Source: a virus. Taken from it: a stretch of 64,000 bases of DNA. This document shows, piece by piece, positions 29,611 to 37,219 of this stretch. The position numbers and the translations under genes are program-made. The notes beneath the pieces are model-generated. The model was not told where the DNA came from and did no database searches. It saw only the letters and a program-made list of their open reading frames with translations. Position 1 is the first letter of the stretch, and the number at the start of each line of letters is the position of its first letter. Location of the stretch: IMG/VR virus record IMGVR_UViG_3300037502_002506, positions 1 to 64,000 of that record; one strand, given 5' to 3'.

Positions 29611-30180
29611 ATGCAACAAAATAATTATTTGGTAAATGAGTGTGTCCCTCACCTACTTACATATAATAGAAGTGGGATGCATTTTTTTGATGATAATCTA
29701 TATGAAATAGAAAAAATTCATTTTACTCAATCACACCTTATAGAACAACTATTTGATGAAAACAACAATAAGAAAAGAGTGATAGTAACAATAGCAAGAG
29801 AGCCGACTGGAAGTATTCCTTCTTATATAGCACATCTTGGTAATTATTATTTAGAAAATGCTATCGATTTTGGAATTAGAGAAAAAATAACAGAGTATAT
29901 ACTAATGTATTCTTTCTTATGTGAACATGCAGACTATGTCATAGATTTTAATGATCTCATAAAATATCCAAAAATTGTAATTAAAAAATTATTAGAGTTA
30001 TTAAATATAGATAAAGATAAATATGTTTATTTTGAAAGAGACATTATACCTAGAAGTGAACACTATATTCCATCAAGCAAGTCGTTACCAAACTATAAAG
30101 AAAATCTGTTAGATGGCTATAATCTTGATTTATGTTATTATTACTATCATAAACTTTTAGAAAAGAAAATTATAATTTAG
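29611..30180 (+). CDS. sulfotransferase-like protein 2, leaderless
   Basis: 189 residues from ATG 29611, six bases after TATAAT. TYNRSGMHFF matches the 5'-phosphosulfate loop, and IVTIAREPTGSIPSYIAH the 3'-phosphate loop (REPxxS), both diverged. The Lys normally present in the first loop is absent, so PAPS use is uncertain. It follows the halogenase and tRNA-Asp. Confidence 0.55.
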   Translation: MQQNNYLVNECVPHLLTYNRSGMHFFDDNLYEIEKIHFTQSHLIEQLFDENNNKKRVIVTIAREPTGSIPSYIAHLGNYYLENAIDFGIREKITEYILMYSFLCEHADYVIDFNDLIKYPKIVIKKLLELLNIDKDKYVYFERDIIPRSEHYIPSSKSLPNYKENLLDGYNLDLCYYYYHKLLEKKIII

Positions 30181-30193
30181 TTTTATTTGTAAC

Positions 30194-30222
30194 TTTACAA
30201 AACTACTGAATCAATGTATAAT
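30194..30222 (+). promoter_or_regulatory. promoter before tRNA-Glu
   Basis: TTTACA, a 17-base spacer and TATAAT, about 20 bases before the tRNA-Glu gene. Confidence 0.6.
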
Positions 30223-30243
30223 GGTAATATGTCTACCAATCAT

Positions 30244-30318
30244 GGCACTATCGTCTATCGGATAGGACATCGCCCTTTCACGGCGGAAAGACGGGTTCGA
30301 TTCCCGTTAGTGCTACCA
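30244..30318 (+). tRNA. tRNA-Glu(UUC) with encoded CCA
   Basis: Acceptor GGCACTA/TAGTGCT, anticodon stem TCGCC/GGCGG with loop CTTTCAC, T arm ACGGG-TTCGATT-CCCGT. CCA follows A73 in the DNA (30316-30318), unlike the other tRNA genes here. Confidence 0.88.
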
Positions 30319-30359
30319 GTTTGGTATAATAGAATGACTACTAGTAGAAAGAAGAGCAA

Positions 30360-30929
30360 ATGAGAACTATCGGAGATAAGTTAGAGCCGTTTCGTATCAT
30401 TGGAGTAAAACCAGGTAGACTGGATGCTTCTGATGATGTATTTGAAGTATTGGATGAAAAATCATTTCCAGGAAAATGGAAGGTAATTGTATATTATCCA
30501 AAGGATTTTACATTTGTATGCCCGACAGAAATTGTGGCATATGATAAATTAGTTAACGATTTTAATGATCGTGACGCAGTATTGTTAACAGGATCAACAG
30601 ATAACGAGTTCTGTAAAATTGCATGGCGTAACGCACATGAAGATTTAAAAAAGACTAATTCTTGGTCTTTTGCAGATCAAATTCGTGAATGGTCTTGGGC
30701 AGAAGATGAAGGCTATACTGGACTTGCAAACCAATTAGGGATCTTAAATAAAGATGGTGTTGCACTTCGTGCTACCTTTATTGTTGATCCAGATAATGTT
30801 ATTCAACATGTAACTGTAAATAATCTTAATGTAGGTCGTAGTCCAGAAGAAACTCTTCGTGTACTTGATGCCTTGCAAACAGGAGAACTTTGTGCCTGCA
30901 ATAGAAGCCTTGGTGGAGAAACACTGTGA
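30360..30929 (+). CDS. ahpC: peroxiredoxin AhpC
   Basis: 189 residues, typical 2-Cys peroxiredoxin. Peroxidatic Cys54 lies in YYPKDFTFVCPTE, and C-terminal Cys178/Cys180 (ELCACNRSLGG) are candidate resolving and recycling residues. It reduces peroxides and peroxynitrite. It is coupled by a GTGA overlap to ahpD, the actinobacterial arrangement in which AhpD re-reduces AhpC. Probably protects the phage-infected cell from oxidative damage. It may also counter peroxide leaked by the flavin enzymes (inference). GAAAGAAG ribosome binding site. Confidence 0.9.
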   Translation: MRTIGDKLEPFRIIGVKPGRLDASDDVFEVLDEKSFPGKWKVIVYYPKDFTFVCPTEIVAYDKLVNDFNDRDAVLLTGSTDNEFCKIAWRNAHEDLKKTNSWSFADQIREWSWAEDEGYTGLANQLGILNKDGVALRATFIVDPDNVIQHVTVNNLNVGRSPEETLRVLDALQTGELCACNRSLGGETL

Positions 30930-31438
30930 GTTGGGTAGATGAAGTAAAGGAACTTGTTCCTGAGTATGCTAAAGACATTAAGTTAAATCTTGATGCTGTG
31001 ATCAATAGAAGTACTTTTGATTACGATTACTCTTCATCCCTTGCACTTGCAGCAGCCCTTGCAACAGGTAATCAGGACATTGTCGCTATGGTTTCTGATG
31101 GTGTTACAGATGAGGTAGAAAAAAATGCAGCCTTTACAGCAGCAGCCTTGATGGCACAGAACAATGTATGGTATCCATATACTGAGATGGCAGATGATCC
31201 AAATCTAACTGGATTACCAGCACAACTTAGAATGAATGCTATTGCATCTCATGGCGGTACAACTAAGGCGAAGTTTGAGTCGTATGCGCTTATTGCATCT
31301 ATTATTGGAAAATGTCATTTCTGTGTAAAGGCTCATTATGAAACCTTAAAACAAGAAGGATATACAACTGAACAACTTCGTGATATCGGAAGAATTGCTG
31401 CAACAATTAATGCTATCGCCAAGGTTGTCGTAGCGTAA
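30926..31438 (+). CDS. ahpD: alkyl hydroperoxide reductase AhpD
   Basis: 170 residues, GTG start overlapping the ahpC stop. Glu118, Cys130, Cys133 and His137 occupy the same positions as the catalytic relay of Mycobacterium AhpD (CxxC in GKCHFCVKAH); His is at 131 rather than 132. AhpD passes electrons from a lipoylated protein to AhpC. This supports an actinobacterial origin of the pair. Confidence 0.9.
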   Translation: MSWVDEVKELVPEYAKDIKLNLDAVINRSTFDYDYSSSLALAAALATGNQDIVAMVSDGVTDEVEKNAAFTAAALMAQNNVWYPYTEMADDPNLTGLPAQLRMNAIASHGGTTKAKFESYALIASIIGKCHFCVKAHYETLKQEGYTTEQLRDIGRIAATINAIAKVVVA

Positions 31439-31443
31439 TGGTT

Positions 31444-31515
31444 GCCTCCTTAACTCAGGGGTAGAGTACTCGCCTTGTAAGCGAGATGTCGTAGGTTCAA
31501 ATCCTACAGGAGGCT
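31444..31515 (+). tRNA. tRNA-Thr(UGU)
   Basis: Perfect acceptor GCCTCCT/AGGAGGC, anticodon stem CTCGC/GCGAG with loop CTTGTAA, T arm GTAGG-TTCAAAT-CCTAC. The acceptor's 3' strand AGGAGG sits seven bases before the next gene's ATG, so it could double as a ribosome binding site. Confidence 0.9.
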
Positions 31516-31520
31516 CTGAT

Positions 31521-32132
31521 ATGATTAACAATATGAGTAAAGAGATACATCTTATTACATATCCTAGATGTGGATCAACTTATCTTTCTAAATTATTAAG
31601 TGACAGTTTTCAAAAAGAAATTTATAGAAGACATCTTAATGGAACAAAGAAGATGGATCCCGAATATAGTAAAGATAACGATTATTATAATGATGCAGGA
31701 TCAAAATCTTTTAAAGAAAACAATTATGCAATTACCGTATTAAGAAATCCTGTAGACTCTATCTCATCTTTATGTTCTATGGAAAATTTTTATAATAAAA
31801 ATATTGATATTGATTTTAATATTAAACAATATACTGAATATTATATTTATTTTTTTAAAGATATTTTAAAAATTGTAGATTTAATGATAGATTTTAATGA
31901 TATCAATATACATAAAGATAATATTTTAAAATATGTAGGTGATAAAACTAATAATAGTATTATAAATAAAAATTATTCACCAGATATATCAGATCTTTCA
32001 GATCATCAATTTTTAAAATCTTCTAAAATAAATAAAAACTATGAATGCATTAAAGAAAAGGTTAAAAATAATGACTTAACTGAATGCTTTAACGTTTATA
32101 ATAGTTTGATAACAGAATGCAAAAAATTTTAA
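31521..32132 (+). CDS. sulfotransferase-like protein 3
   Basis: 203 residues (alternative start at 31533). LITYPRCGSTYLSKLL is a good 5'-phosphosulfate loop and TVLRNPVDSISSL a 3'-phosphate loop. Very Asn/Lys/Ile-rich, reflecting a more AT-rich composition than the neighbours and suggesting separate acquisition. The only ribosome binding site is AGGAGG in the 3' end of tRNA-Thr. Confidence 0.65.
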   Translation: MINNMSKEIHLITYPRCGSTYLSKLLSDSFQKEIYRRHLNGTKKMDPEYSKDNDYYNDAGSKSFKENNYAITVLRNPVDSISSLCSMENFYNKNIDIDFNIKQYTEYYIYFFKDILKIVDLMIDFNDINIHKDNILKYVGDKTNNSIINKNYSPDISDLSDHQFLKSSKINKNYECIKEKVKNNDLTECFNVYNSLITECKKF

Positions 32133-32153
32133 ATAGTTTAAAAACTATTTTTT
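32131..32153. terminator. bidirectional hairpin between convergent genes
   Basis: AAATAGTTT-AA-AAACTATTT, with a T-run after it on the plus strand. It separates sulfotransferase 3 from the leftward 32145-32285 gene. Confidence 0.6.
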
Positions 32154-32285
32154 ATCTTTGTTATACTCGCCGTATTTTCCAAGAACAGCCTTTACAGTAC
32201 CATCTTTACGAAGACGAACGATCATTCCATCTTTAATTTGTATAGGGTTAAACTTATCGTGTCTTTTAAATTTACCAGATGACAT
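32145..32285 (-). CDS. hypothetical small basic protein
   Basis: 46 residues (MSSGKFKRHDKFNPIQIKDG) with a beta-hairpin-like VRLRKDGTVKAVLG. TAATG overlap with the 32285-32566 gene. No family recognised. Confidence 0.5.
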   Translation of the reverse strand: MSSGKFKRHDKFNPIQIKDGMIVRLRKDGTVKAVLGKYGEYNKDKK

Positions 32286-32566
32286 TATTTTTGCTTTCTT
32301 TCAAAGGCAGAGCCTTCCCAAAATATCTTTTCTACTGGTATACAATTAGGAACCATTTTTCCATCTTGTTCTTTCATTCCTCTTTGTACGTATCCTTCCC
32401 AGCATGGGTTATCAGCCTTTATATTGCCCTCAGAGCGGTTTATAGCATAGATCTGTGCTGCAGCCTCAGAACGAGTCTTATGGCATCCCATAACCTCTCC
32501 TGTGTCCTTCATAGCGGGGTATCCAGAGCATCCTCCAGAACCTTTAGCACCTACATGATACGGCAT
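32285..32566 (-). CDS. conserved small phage protein, Cys-containing
   Basis: 93 residues. GGCSGYPAMKDTGEVMGCHKT then SEAAAQIYAINRSE resembles a module (CxGYxVxKDxxGxVxGCHxT...A) frequent in phage proteins next to head genes. Function unknown. TATACT lies seven bases before the ATG on the minus strand, so nearly leaderless. Confidence 0.6.
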   Translation of the reverse strand: MPYHVGAKGSGGCSGYPAMKDTGEVMGCHKTRSEAAAQIYAINRSEGNIKADNPCWEGYVQRGMKEQDGKMVPNCIPVEKIFWEGSAFERKQK

Positions 32567-32605
32567 AATAAATAGTATACCATATTCTTATGGTAAAATA
32601 GATAT

Positions 32606-32785
32606 ATGGAACAAACACTGACATCAGAGCAACAGGCAGAAATTCTTATTAATAAAATTATGCAAATAACAAAAGATAGGATTGTATCTATACTACAGCC
32701 AGAGTTTGATAAAATATCGGATGGACACTATCATTTTGATAAAGCACTAGCAGATGCTATTATTACTGATATTAAAAATGCTTAA
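32606..32785 (+). CDS. hypothetical helical protein, leaderless
   Basis: 59 residues (MEQTLTSEQQAEILINKIMQ). ATG lies six bases after TAAAAT. Overlaps the methyltransferase gene by eight bases, so it may help its translation. Confidence 0.5.
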   Translation: MEQTLTSEQQAEILINKIMQITKDRIVSILQPEFDKISDGHYHFDKALADAIITDIKNA

Positions 32786-33458
32786 AAAAATAATACAACC
32801 TTTAGGATATGATCAAGAAGTTTTATTCAAAACTAATGAAATTGAAAAGGCAATTCCTATATCCCAAAATCAATTAAACGATGCAAAACTCTTTACTTCA
32901 AAATATGAGTACGCAAAAACTTTAAATAAAAATATATCTTATTTAGAGATTGGAGTTGGTTGGGGATACTCTGCTCAAATGTTTATAGATACAACTAATG
33001 CTAAAAGTGCTGACCTTGTAGATGTTTATAATAATTGCGACGGTGTTGTTGCAGCGGGAGGACCTGCGCCCAAAGATAGTTTACTAACACATGAGGAGTA
33101 TATAAAGTCTAAATTTTCTTATCATCCTAATGTTAATATTATAAAAGGAGACGCAAGAGACATAGCACCTACCTTAAATAAAAAATATGATTTAATATTA
33201 TTAGATATGGAAAGAGAAAGATTTTTTATAAGAAATCTTTTATCAATTTGTTCCAAAATAACTAATGTAGATGGAATTATAGGATTAACCTCTTATATAA
33301 TTTATGATGGTATTTTTTATAATGAGTTGCGCCATGAGCAAGTAGGCGTATTTCAAAGTGTAAATGAATTTTTACACTTAAATAAAAATTGGTCTGTTGA
33401 TGCTATGGTGTTAAATGATCTTGGGTATCATGACATATATATTAAAAGAAAATCATAA
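32778..33458 (+). CDS. class I SAM-dependent methyltransferase-like protein
   Basis: 226 residues from ATG 32778. Motif I YLEIGVGWGYSAQMF, later INIIKGDARDIAPTL and YDLILLDMER fit the Rossmann methyltransferase fold (Methyltransf_24-like, as used on sugars or small molecules). The target is unknown. A longer in-frame start at 32754 lies inside the upstream gene and is not preferred. Confidence 0.65.
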   Translation: MLKKIIQPLGYDQEVLFKTNEIEKAIPISQNQLNDAKLFTSKYEYAKTLNKNISYLEIGVGWGYSAQMFIDTTNAKSADLVDVYNNCDGVVAAGGPAPKDSLLTHEEYIKSKFSYHPNVNIIKGDARDIAPTLNKKYDLILLDMERERFFIRNLLSICSKITNVDGIIGLTSYIIYDGIFYNELRHEQVGVFQSVNEFLHLNKNWSVDAMVLNDLGYHDIYIKRKS

Positions 33459-33463
33459 TAAAA

Positions 33464-33487
33464 GAGCAGTTTAGCCACATGCTCAGG
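33464..33487 (-). terminator. repeated 3' stem-loop element, copy 5 (minus strand)
   Basis: On the minus strand CCTGAGCATG ... CTAAACTGCTC followed by TTTT, immediately after the Hsp20 stop. Same sequence as the four copies at 12.9-15.5 kb, although 18 kb away on the other strand. Confidence 0.65.
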
Positions 33488-33498
33488 TGGTCTTTTAC

Positions 33499-33918
33499 TT
33501 ACTTGATTTTGATAGTTTTTGGTTTCTTTTCTTCGGGAATGTTTCTTTCCACAAAGACGCTAAGAATACCGTCTGCCATTTCAGCACGATCTACCTCCAT
33601 ATACTCTCCAAGAGCAAAGGTGCGTGTGAATTTTCTGGTTGCGATACCCTTATGAAGTACCTCAGAAGAGGACTCTTCGGCTTTCTCACCCTTGATAAAT
33701 AGACTTCCATTATCCACAGAAACCTCTACCTCGTCCTTGCTAAATCCAGCAACAGCCAAAGATAGTTTGTAAGTATCCTCATCTAACTTTACCAAATCAT
33801 ATGGTGGAAAAGATTGACGAGTTGCCTCACGATGGATATTTGAAAGACGGTCCAACTCTCTGTTGAAACCAATAAAAAATGGATCCTTAAATAGATCCAA
33901 TGCAAATGAACTTACCAT
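33499..33918 (-). CDS. small heat shock protein (Hsp20/alpha-crystallin)
   Basis: 139 residues. The alpha-crystallin domain (about 38-130) includes YKLSLAVAGFSKDEVEVSVD and GILSVFVERNIPEEKKPKTI, with the terminal KTIKIK (IxI-type) tail. It prevents protein aggregation. Such proteins are common in cyanophages and other large phages. A GAGGAATA site precedes the ATG. 3' stem-loop copy 5 follows. Confidence 0.9.
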   Translation of the reverse strand: MVSSFALDLFKDPFFIGFNRELDRLSNIHREATRQSFPPYDLVKLDEDTYKLSLAVAGFSKDEVEVSVDNGSLFIKGEKAEESSSEVLHKGIATRKFTRTFALGEYMEVDRAEMADGILSVFVERNIPEEKKPKTIKIK

Positions 33919-33989
33919 TATTCCTCCTTGTTAAGCGAGTTCGTTTATACCCCCCTTTGGGCAGGTACATATAAATTATAGCATAATAA

Positions 33990-34018
33990 AACAGGGATGT
34001 CAATTACCCATCCCTGTT
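33990..34018. terminator. hairpin terminator
   Basis: AACAGGGATG and CATCCCTGTT form a 10-bp stem with a short loop, in the gap between the Hsp20 and 34034 genes. On the minus strand it lies just after the 34034 stop. Confidence 0.7.
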
Positions 34019-34033
34019 CTAAACCAAATACTA

Positions 34034-34342
34034 TTAAAGCATTTGTGATGGCTTACCGCCACCGCCAGACTTCTTTTTTACAGTAGCCTTTTTCTTCTTT
34101 GCAGGAGCCTTTACTGAAATGTTTTCTAAAGCATCCTGTAATGCTTTGAGTGCAGGCATTCTGCCAAATGCGGTATCGTTTGGATTGAGTGCTCTCAATG
34201 CAACTGGTGCAATAGCAGCCACCAGCGAGTACGCAAGTGTCTTAGGATCTGTAACCCCAGACATATAGAGTGCAAGTGCAGCACCTAGAACTGATCGTCC
34301 GTATGATGCAAGCATTGCTTTGTTTTGTTCACTAAGTTTCAT
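34034..34342 (-). CDS. putative holin-like membrane protein
   Basis: 102 residues. A hydrophobic stretch with one or two helices (ASYGRSVLGAALALYMSGVT, then LAYSLVAAIAPVALRALNPN) and DTAFGRM resembles small actinophage holin-like proteins with an LNPNDxAFGR motif. A basic Lys-rich tail follows (KKKKATVKKKSGGGG). The holin role is inferred. GGAGG ribosome binding site. Confidence 0.6.
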   Translation of the reverse strand: MKLSEQNKAMLASYGRSVLGAALALYMSGVTDPKTLAYSLVAAIAPVALRALNPNDTAFGRMPALKALQDALENISVKAPAKKKKATVKKKSGGGGKPSQML

Positions 34343-34351
34343 TTTTTCCTC

Positions 34352-34510
34352 CTAGGATATGAATCTAGTTATGGCATCGTAACCTAGCCATAATCCAATT
34401 ATACCAGCAACCCCAGCAAACACGGGAGGGGCTGGAACTGGAAGTTTAAAGGCTGCAAAAATAACTCCGCATCCAAAGCCTGTCAATATTGAAAATACTA
34501 TCTCTTTCAT
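34352..34510 (-). CDS. XapX-like small membrane protein
   Basis: 52 residues. GFGCGVIFAAFKLPVPAPPV followed by FAGVAGIIGLWLGY fits the XapX domain (two helices around a PxPAPP motif). Function unknown. Four-base overlap (ATGA) with the zinc-ribbon gene upstream. Confidence 0.65.
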   Translation of the reverse strand: MKEIVFSILTGFGCGVIFAAFKLPVPAPPVFAGVAGIIGLWLGYDAITRFIS

Positions 34511-34698
34511 AACTCATTCTCCTTTATCTTATCTAATGGGGTTGGCAATGTTACCAACGTGCCACACTCCTTACAACTTCCATCTAAAAAATACAAGCCT
34601 ATCTCATAATCTAAGGGGTCAAATTGAACAGTAGCAACAAAATATACGCATCCACAATTTGGACAACTACAAGTTGGGATTCCTCTAGCGTCCATCAT
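34507..34698 (-). CDS. zinc-ribbon protein
   Basis: 63 residues with CSCPNCGC and CKECG, a classical two-knuckle zinc ribbon. Function unknown. Overlaps neighbours on both sides. Confidence 0.6.
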   Translation of the reverse strand: MMDARGIPTCSCPNCGCVYFVATVQFDPLDYEIGLYFLDGSCKECGTLVTLPTPLDKIKENEL

Positions 34699-35101
34699 TT
34701 ATCTCATTTGGCAAAAGATTTTTTAATTTTTTATATTCCTCAGATACTTTTTTAAGAGTATTGTAATGCGGGTATTGTGACATTAAAATTCCATATTCAT
34801 CAAAATAGTTAAATTCTTTATCTGCAATGTCTATAAACTCTTTAATGTTTTTTTGCAATTTTTCAATTTCATTAAATGCAAGTTCTCTAGTTTCACTTAA
34901 AAAATTAATCAGATGATCTTTTTCTATATCTTCATTGGACAATACCTTTTTCTTTATTGATTCATTATCCAACTTTAATTGTGTCATTAAAAATAATAAC
35001 TCTATATTTTTATTTTTTAATCTTATATTTTCAAAAACAACACTAAAGATAACAAAAATAACTATTATGAATACTATAAAGTCAAACATTAGAAACCTCA
35101 T
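34685..35101 (-). CDS. membrane-anchored coiled-coil protein
   Basis: 138 residues. An N-terminal helix (FIVFIIVIFVIFSVVF) is followed by long charged coiled coil, similar in plan to spanin- or holin-accessory proteins. Overlaps the next upstream gene by 20 bases. Function not assignable. Confidence 0.5.
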   Translation of the reverse strand: MRFLMFDFIVFIIVIFVIFSVVFENIRLKNKNIELLFLMTQLKLDNESIKKKVLSNEDIEKDHLINFLSETRELAFNEIEKLQKNIKEFIDIADKEFNYFDEYGILMSQYPHYNTLKKVSEEYKKLKNLLPNEINDGR

Positions 35102-35579
35102 GTGTTGGCCAATAATATTTACATGGAAGTTTGCGCTCAGGGCAACAAGGAGAGTTATTAATACTTGTTACTGCATATTGAAATTGTGAATAAAAAAGCG
35201 GATCTTTTTTAAATAAATTGGCACGATGAGTTGTTACAATACGAATTAATTTTTTTTCATCTTGGAAATACTCAGGCATATTATTGCCCCAATTTTCCCA
35301 ACACATTTCTTTTAATATGTTAAGATTTATTTCATTGTTTTCGGTCTTGATGCCACGACTTTTAGCCTCAGCAATCATAGCCTGTATATAAGACCACAGG
35401 CCTCGCTCAAAACCTTTCCACATCAATACTGCTGGATGATTACGCCAACCACCTGTAGGAGATTTACCAGATAAAACATTAAGAATCTGATAGCCTTCTA
35501 AGATTTGTTTGTTAAGTCGTTTATTATCAAGCATGTAAGCAGATACACTGTAATCGCTTTGTGGTAAAAATGTTTGCAT
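35082..35579 (-). CDS. pyrimidine dimer DNA glycosylase-like protein
   Basis: 165 residues. MQTFLPQSDYSVSAYMLDNK then RLNKQILEGYQIL and GWRNHPAVLMWKG fit the MSMEG_6572/DenV-related pyrimidine dimer glycosylase family. These excise UV-induced dimers, useful in sunlit water. TATAAT lies six bases before the ATG (leaderless). Full length for the family. Confidence 0.8.
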   Translation of the reverse strand: MQTFLPQSDYSVSAYMLDNKRLNKQILEGYQILNVLSGKSPTGGWRNHPAVLMWKGFERGLWSYIQAMIAEAKSRGIKTENNEINLNILKEMCWENWGNNMPEYFQDEKKLIRIVTTHRANLFKKDPLFYSQFQYAVTSINNSPCCPERKLPCKYYWPTHEVSNV

Positions 35580-35610
35580 ATACTAATTATACTCCCAAAC
35601 GTCAATTAAG

Positions 35611-36621
35611 TCAAAGATGCAATGAGTCTTTTTGATATAAATTATAAAATAAATCTGCAAAATGTTGTTGAACATGAATGCCTGGATGAGCATAGTCAGT
35701 TACCTTTTTATAATTTATAATAGAATAATCTGATCCTTGAAACCAACAAACGTCATCCTTAAACTCAGACCCATGATCTGAATTACAACTATTAGATACA
35801 AGACTGCCAATAGGTAATGTTTTTTGTGTTTGAAATATAGAAGTAAAATTTTTTAATTTAAAATCTTTAATTTTAATTAATTCTGTCATAACTAAATCAG
35901 TGTGTAGGTCCCATGTCGACCAATATAGTTTTATGTTATTTGTTAAACAAAATGATTCTAAAATATATATAAAGTTTACAGCATCTAAAATTAATTGGTG
36001 TGGAGAAACTGAATCTTCTATATTTGTTTTATCTTTTACTTCCATAAACAAAGAATCTTCATATAAAAGGGTAACTGGATTACAAAAGGTTAAATGTAAC
36101 TGATGCTTGTTTGGATCATCACGTACTATTTTACTTGACTTATAAAATTCGTGATCTGCAACAACCATGCTTCTAAAAAAATCTGGAAATAAACAAAAAA
36201 TTTCTTTTGGCATTTTGTTATTCCTACAATACTGAATGATATTAGTACAAATACTTTCTACGGATCCTCCAGGATTTCCTAAATTTGTAATATTCTTATT
36301 AAGTTTTTTTCCTAAAATGTTTGTCCATCTTCCTAATTCTGGAACCCCAATGCCAAAAGTTATAGAGCATCCAGATGCTATTGCAGTTGCATTTTCGTCA
36401 ATTTCTCCACGAAGACCAAGATGATTAATTTTGTAAGTATTCTGTTCATCAATAGTTGCAATATGAGAATCAGTTTGATTCCATTCTGTATCAACAGAAT
36501 TTTTAGCATTTGCAGGATAGAATCCTAAATGATTGTTGTCTGAAAAGTATTTTTCTAAATACCATTTATTTTCGCTATTTTCTCTATAAGCATCTAAAAT
36601 ATTTCTCGTTAAAAATGACAT
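35611..36621 (-). CDS. SGNH hydrolase-like protein 1
   Basis: 336 residues. ASGCSITFGIGVPELGRWTN matches block I (GDSxT/SxG), with Ser in GCS near residue 85. NLGNPGGSV corresponds to block II, and DYAHPGIHVQQHF to the DxxH block. The SGNH fold hydrolyses esters, often removing acetyl groups from sugars. The usual GDS Asp is Cys here, so activity needs testing. Downstream of three oxygenases on the same strand. Confidence 0.65.
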   Translation of the reverse strand: MSFLTRNILDAYRENSENKWYLEKYFSDNNHLGFYPANAKNSVDTEWNQTDSHIATIDEQNTYKINHLGLRGEIDENATAIASGCSITFGIGVPELGRWTNILGKKLNKNITNLGNPGGSVESICTNIIQYCRNNKMPKEIFCLFPDFFRSMVVADHEFYKSSKIVRDDPNKHQLHLTFCNPVTLLYEDSLFMEVKDKTNIEDSVSPHQLILDAVNFIYILESFCLTNNIKLYWSTWDLHTDLVMTELIKIKDFKLKNFTSIFQTQKTLPIGSLVSNSCNSDHGSEFKDDVCWFQGSDYSIINYKKVTDYAHPGIHVQQHFADLFYNLYQKDSLHL

Positions 36622-36622
36622 A

Positions 36623-37216
36623 TCATCTTGTTTCTCTTACAGAATCAGGAATTGTATTTTCTGTAGATTCATATTCATTTATATTTCCACGATAAGGTGA
36701 ACCTTCAAAATTAAACCACAATGTAGAAGAATATCGCTCTCCAGTATTTTTAAGCACTTCATGCAAATAATGCTGATTGCTAGGGAATGTAACAAAACTA
36801 TTTGCTTTTGGCTTAATTTTTAAATCATGCCACGGGAAGTTTATTTCTCCGCCAATATAATCATCATTAATGTAGTAGATTATAGCAAAATCTCCTGTTG
36901 TATCTACATGTTTATTCATGGAATAGTCTGTTTCAAATTTAATTAAATGAAGTTCGTGTTTGTCAAAAACACGAAACTTTACATTAAAATGTTCTTCACA
37001 CTTCTTAAAGCCAAGCCTAAAAACTTTATCTAATATGTCAATAATTTCTAAGGACAACCCTTTATCAAAACTAAAGTATTTGACTCCCCAGGGCTGAGTA
37101 TGCCAATCCTTAACATTAACCGTATAGTCAAGTAATTTTTTATGATCTTCTTCAGATAAAACATTTTCTGTAATATGTATATTTTCTACAGAGTTTCCAA
37201 AATCATATTCTGTCAT
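36623..37216 (-). CDS. 2OG/Fe(II) oxygenase, prolyl 4-hydroxylase type (tandem copy 3)
   Basis: 197 residues. MNKHVDTTGDFAIIYYINDD holds His-Val-Asp, NQHYLHEVLKNTGERYSS holds the distal His and the 2OG Arg. Third of three tandem paralogues (36623, 37220, 37864). All share the YINDDYIGGEI core, which indicates local duplication. Substrate unknown. Confidence 0.85.
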   Translation of the reverse strand: MTEYDFGNSVENIHITENVLSEEDHKKLLDYTVNVKDWHTQPWGVKYFSFDKGLSLEIIDILDKVFRLGFKKCEEHFNVKFRVFDKHELHLIKFETDYSMNKHVDTTGDFAIIYYINDDYIGGEINFPWHDLKIKPKANSFVTFPSNQHYLHEVLKNTGERYSSTLWFNFEGSPYRGNINEYESTENTIPDSVRETR

Positions 37217-37219
37217 AAT

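Noticed and set aside
30230-30361. ATG after TATAAT-N6 opening a 43-codon frame
   Set aside because: The frame runs through tRNA-Glu; the promoter most likely serves the tRNA.
31346-31531. 61-codon minus-strand frame
   Set aside because: Antisense of tRNA-Thr and ahpD end; PVGFEPTTSRLQGE-type string is a tRNA artefact.
33706-33716. TTATCCACA in hsp20
   Set aside because: Single DnaA-box match inside a conserved coding sequence, with no repeats around it.
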